In this document: positions 63,247 to 64,000 of the stretch, piece by piece
How positions within the stretch are numbered: position 1 is the first letter of the stretch
Layout: every line of letters begins with the position of its first letter
NCBI RefSeq assembly: GCF_000350225.1
Contig: NW_005179203.1
Coordinates: 62,001 to 126,000 of the forward strand
DNA from: Chondrus crispus
Taxonomy: Eukaryota > Rhodophyta > Florideophyceae > Gigartinales > Gigartinaceae
Direction: 5' to 3'
DNA: 64,000 nt
Notes under the pieces: generated by a model
The model's database searches: none
Told to the model about the DNA's origin: nothing
The model's input: the letters and a program-made list of their open reading frames with translations, nothing else
Position numbers and translations under genes: made by a program

Positions 63247-64000
63247 TGTGTCTTAACATGCCCCGTTTTGCTGCAGTTTGCTTTGCTTTGCCCAAAAGAA
63301 GTGACTTGGCGTGCTATGAGTGGCTCCTACGTTTTAATTTATGTGGTTAAGAAAAGCAAGGGCTTAAGAAGTGTGGTTCCATCCAGACAAAACACAGTAC
63401 AAATAGAACAATGCCAATAAGGCGCTATCCACTCAGTAGGAAATAAAGGCGCCGTCGCCTCCGCCACGACCGGTGGTCGGAGGCATCGGACCAGTTCTTG
63501 GCATCACAGGTTATGGGCACCACACACTACCACTGACTACCCATCCGCAGCACAAGATCCCCAATCCCAACTGCGACAAACGCGCGAGACCAACGCCACC
63601 CCGCGCACCACACTGACCCTCGTCCCCAGCGCTCTAAGTCCACGGAACAATGACAGATCAACAAGCATCAGCCCCGGGACAACTACCCCGCCTCACAGCA
63701 AGTAATCACAATTACTGGTACGATGCACTTGAGATCTACGCTCGCACGATCAAGGCAGCACACCATCTCACCACACCACCAAGCACGACCATCGAGCCAG
63801 ACACGGACGCACCGCAAGAACAACAGAAAGCGGACATGATCAGGAAAGCCATAATGCAAAGTCTCACCAACGAAGTCATCAAAATCCTGCCACCCCACAT
63901 CCTACGTTACGAACCTCAAACAATCTGTCACCTCATAAGGACTACAGTGGACACACATCGTCGACGGAGAACCACGAGCTCCTCGATGCAGAAGCTCGCA
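63247..64000 (+). mobile_element. Start of a Copia element E7, cut by the right edge
   Basis: A possible 5' LTR (TGTGTCTTAACATGCC to about 63486) is followed by TTGGCATCACAGG near 63500, which resembles the TGGTATCAGAGC initiator-Met primer site of Copia elements, and then by a Gag frame. The LTR borders are low confidence. Confidence 0.55.
63650..64000 (+). CDS. E7 Copia Gag, N-terminal part
   Basis: An open frame from ATG to the window edge (117 codons). PRLTASNHNYWYDALEIY near residue 15 is the LxxxNYxxWxxxM-type Copia Gag start, and KADMIRKAIMQSLTNEVIK ... ICHLIRTTVDTH continues the UBN2-like helical pattern. The ORF runs off the window. Confidence 0.75.
   Translation, partial: MTDQQASAPGQLPRLTASNHNYWYDALEIYARTIKAAHHLTTPPSTTIEPDTDAPQEQQKADMIRKAIMQSLTNEVIKILPPHILRYEPQTICHLIRTTVDTHRRRRTTSSSMQKLA

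Overview
The window is eukaryotic and mobile-element-rich: about three quarters is transposon sequence, with only three or so host-like genes, mostly without introns, in small islands. No rRNA, operon or bacterial signal is present. The element lineages (Copia with a Tudor-like region, chromodomain Gypsy, Harbinger elements with GAGCATCTCC ends), the sparse introns and the GC-rich coding sequence would fit a florideophyte red alga such as Chondrus. This is an inference from style, not a database match.

Layout. 1-955: end of a Gypsy element (E0, minus strand) that runs off the left edge. About 1060-5298: broken Copia (E1, plus) carrying a solo LTR and a small inverted-repeat element. 5191-8540: GC-rich non-coding DNA, a sequence gap and two non-autonomous DNA transposons. 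8540-19797: the host island. It holds gene A (secreted Cys-rich repeat protein, 10344-12114), a Harbinger element with a truncated transposase (13321-14288), gene B (proline-rich unknown, 14437-15585) and gene C (membrane protein with an in-frame TGA, 17472-19346).

19798-27357: a nearly intact Copia (E2) with 420-bp LTRs about 1% apart and 5-bp target duplications. It has two plus-strand ORFs antisense to gag-pol, one resembling a papain-like cysteine peptidase. 28863-29718 and 40915-41029 are halves of an older Copia (E3), split by a chromodomain Gypsy (E4, 29724-40909, LTRs about 2% apart). A second, longer chromodomain Gypsy (E5, 41030-56552, LTRs about 8% apart) cuts E3 again and is itself hit by a solo LTR of its own family. 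E4 and E5 also have plus-strand ORFs between pol and the 3' LTR, as E2 does.

56553-64000: a Pol III-type tRNA-like unit, low-complexity DNA, a decayed array of about 170-bp units split by a pogo-like element, a Gypsy fragment (E6) containing a Harbinger-type element, and the start of another Copia (E7) running off the right edge.

The host genes show no operon-like relationship. The strongest lead is the recurrent antisense coding zone in the LTR elements, above all the cysteine-peptidase-like ORF of E2.
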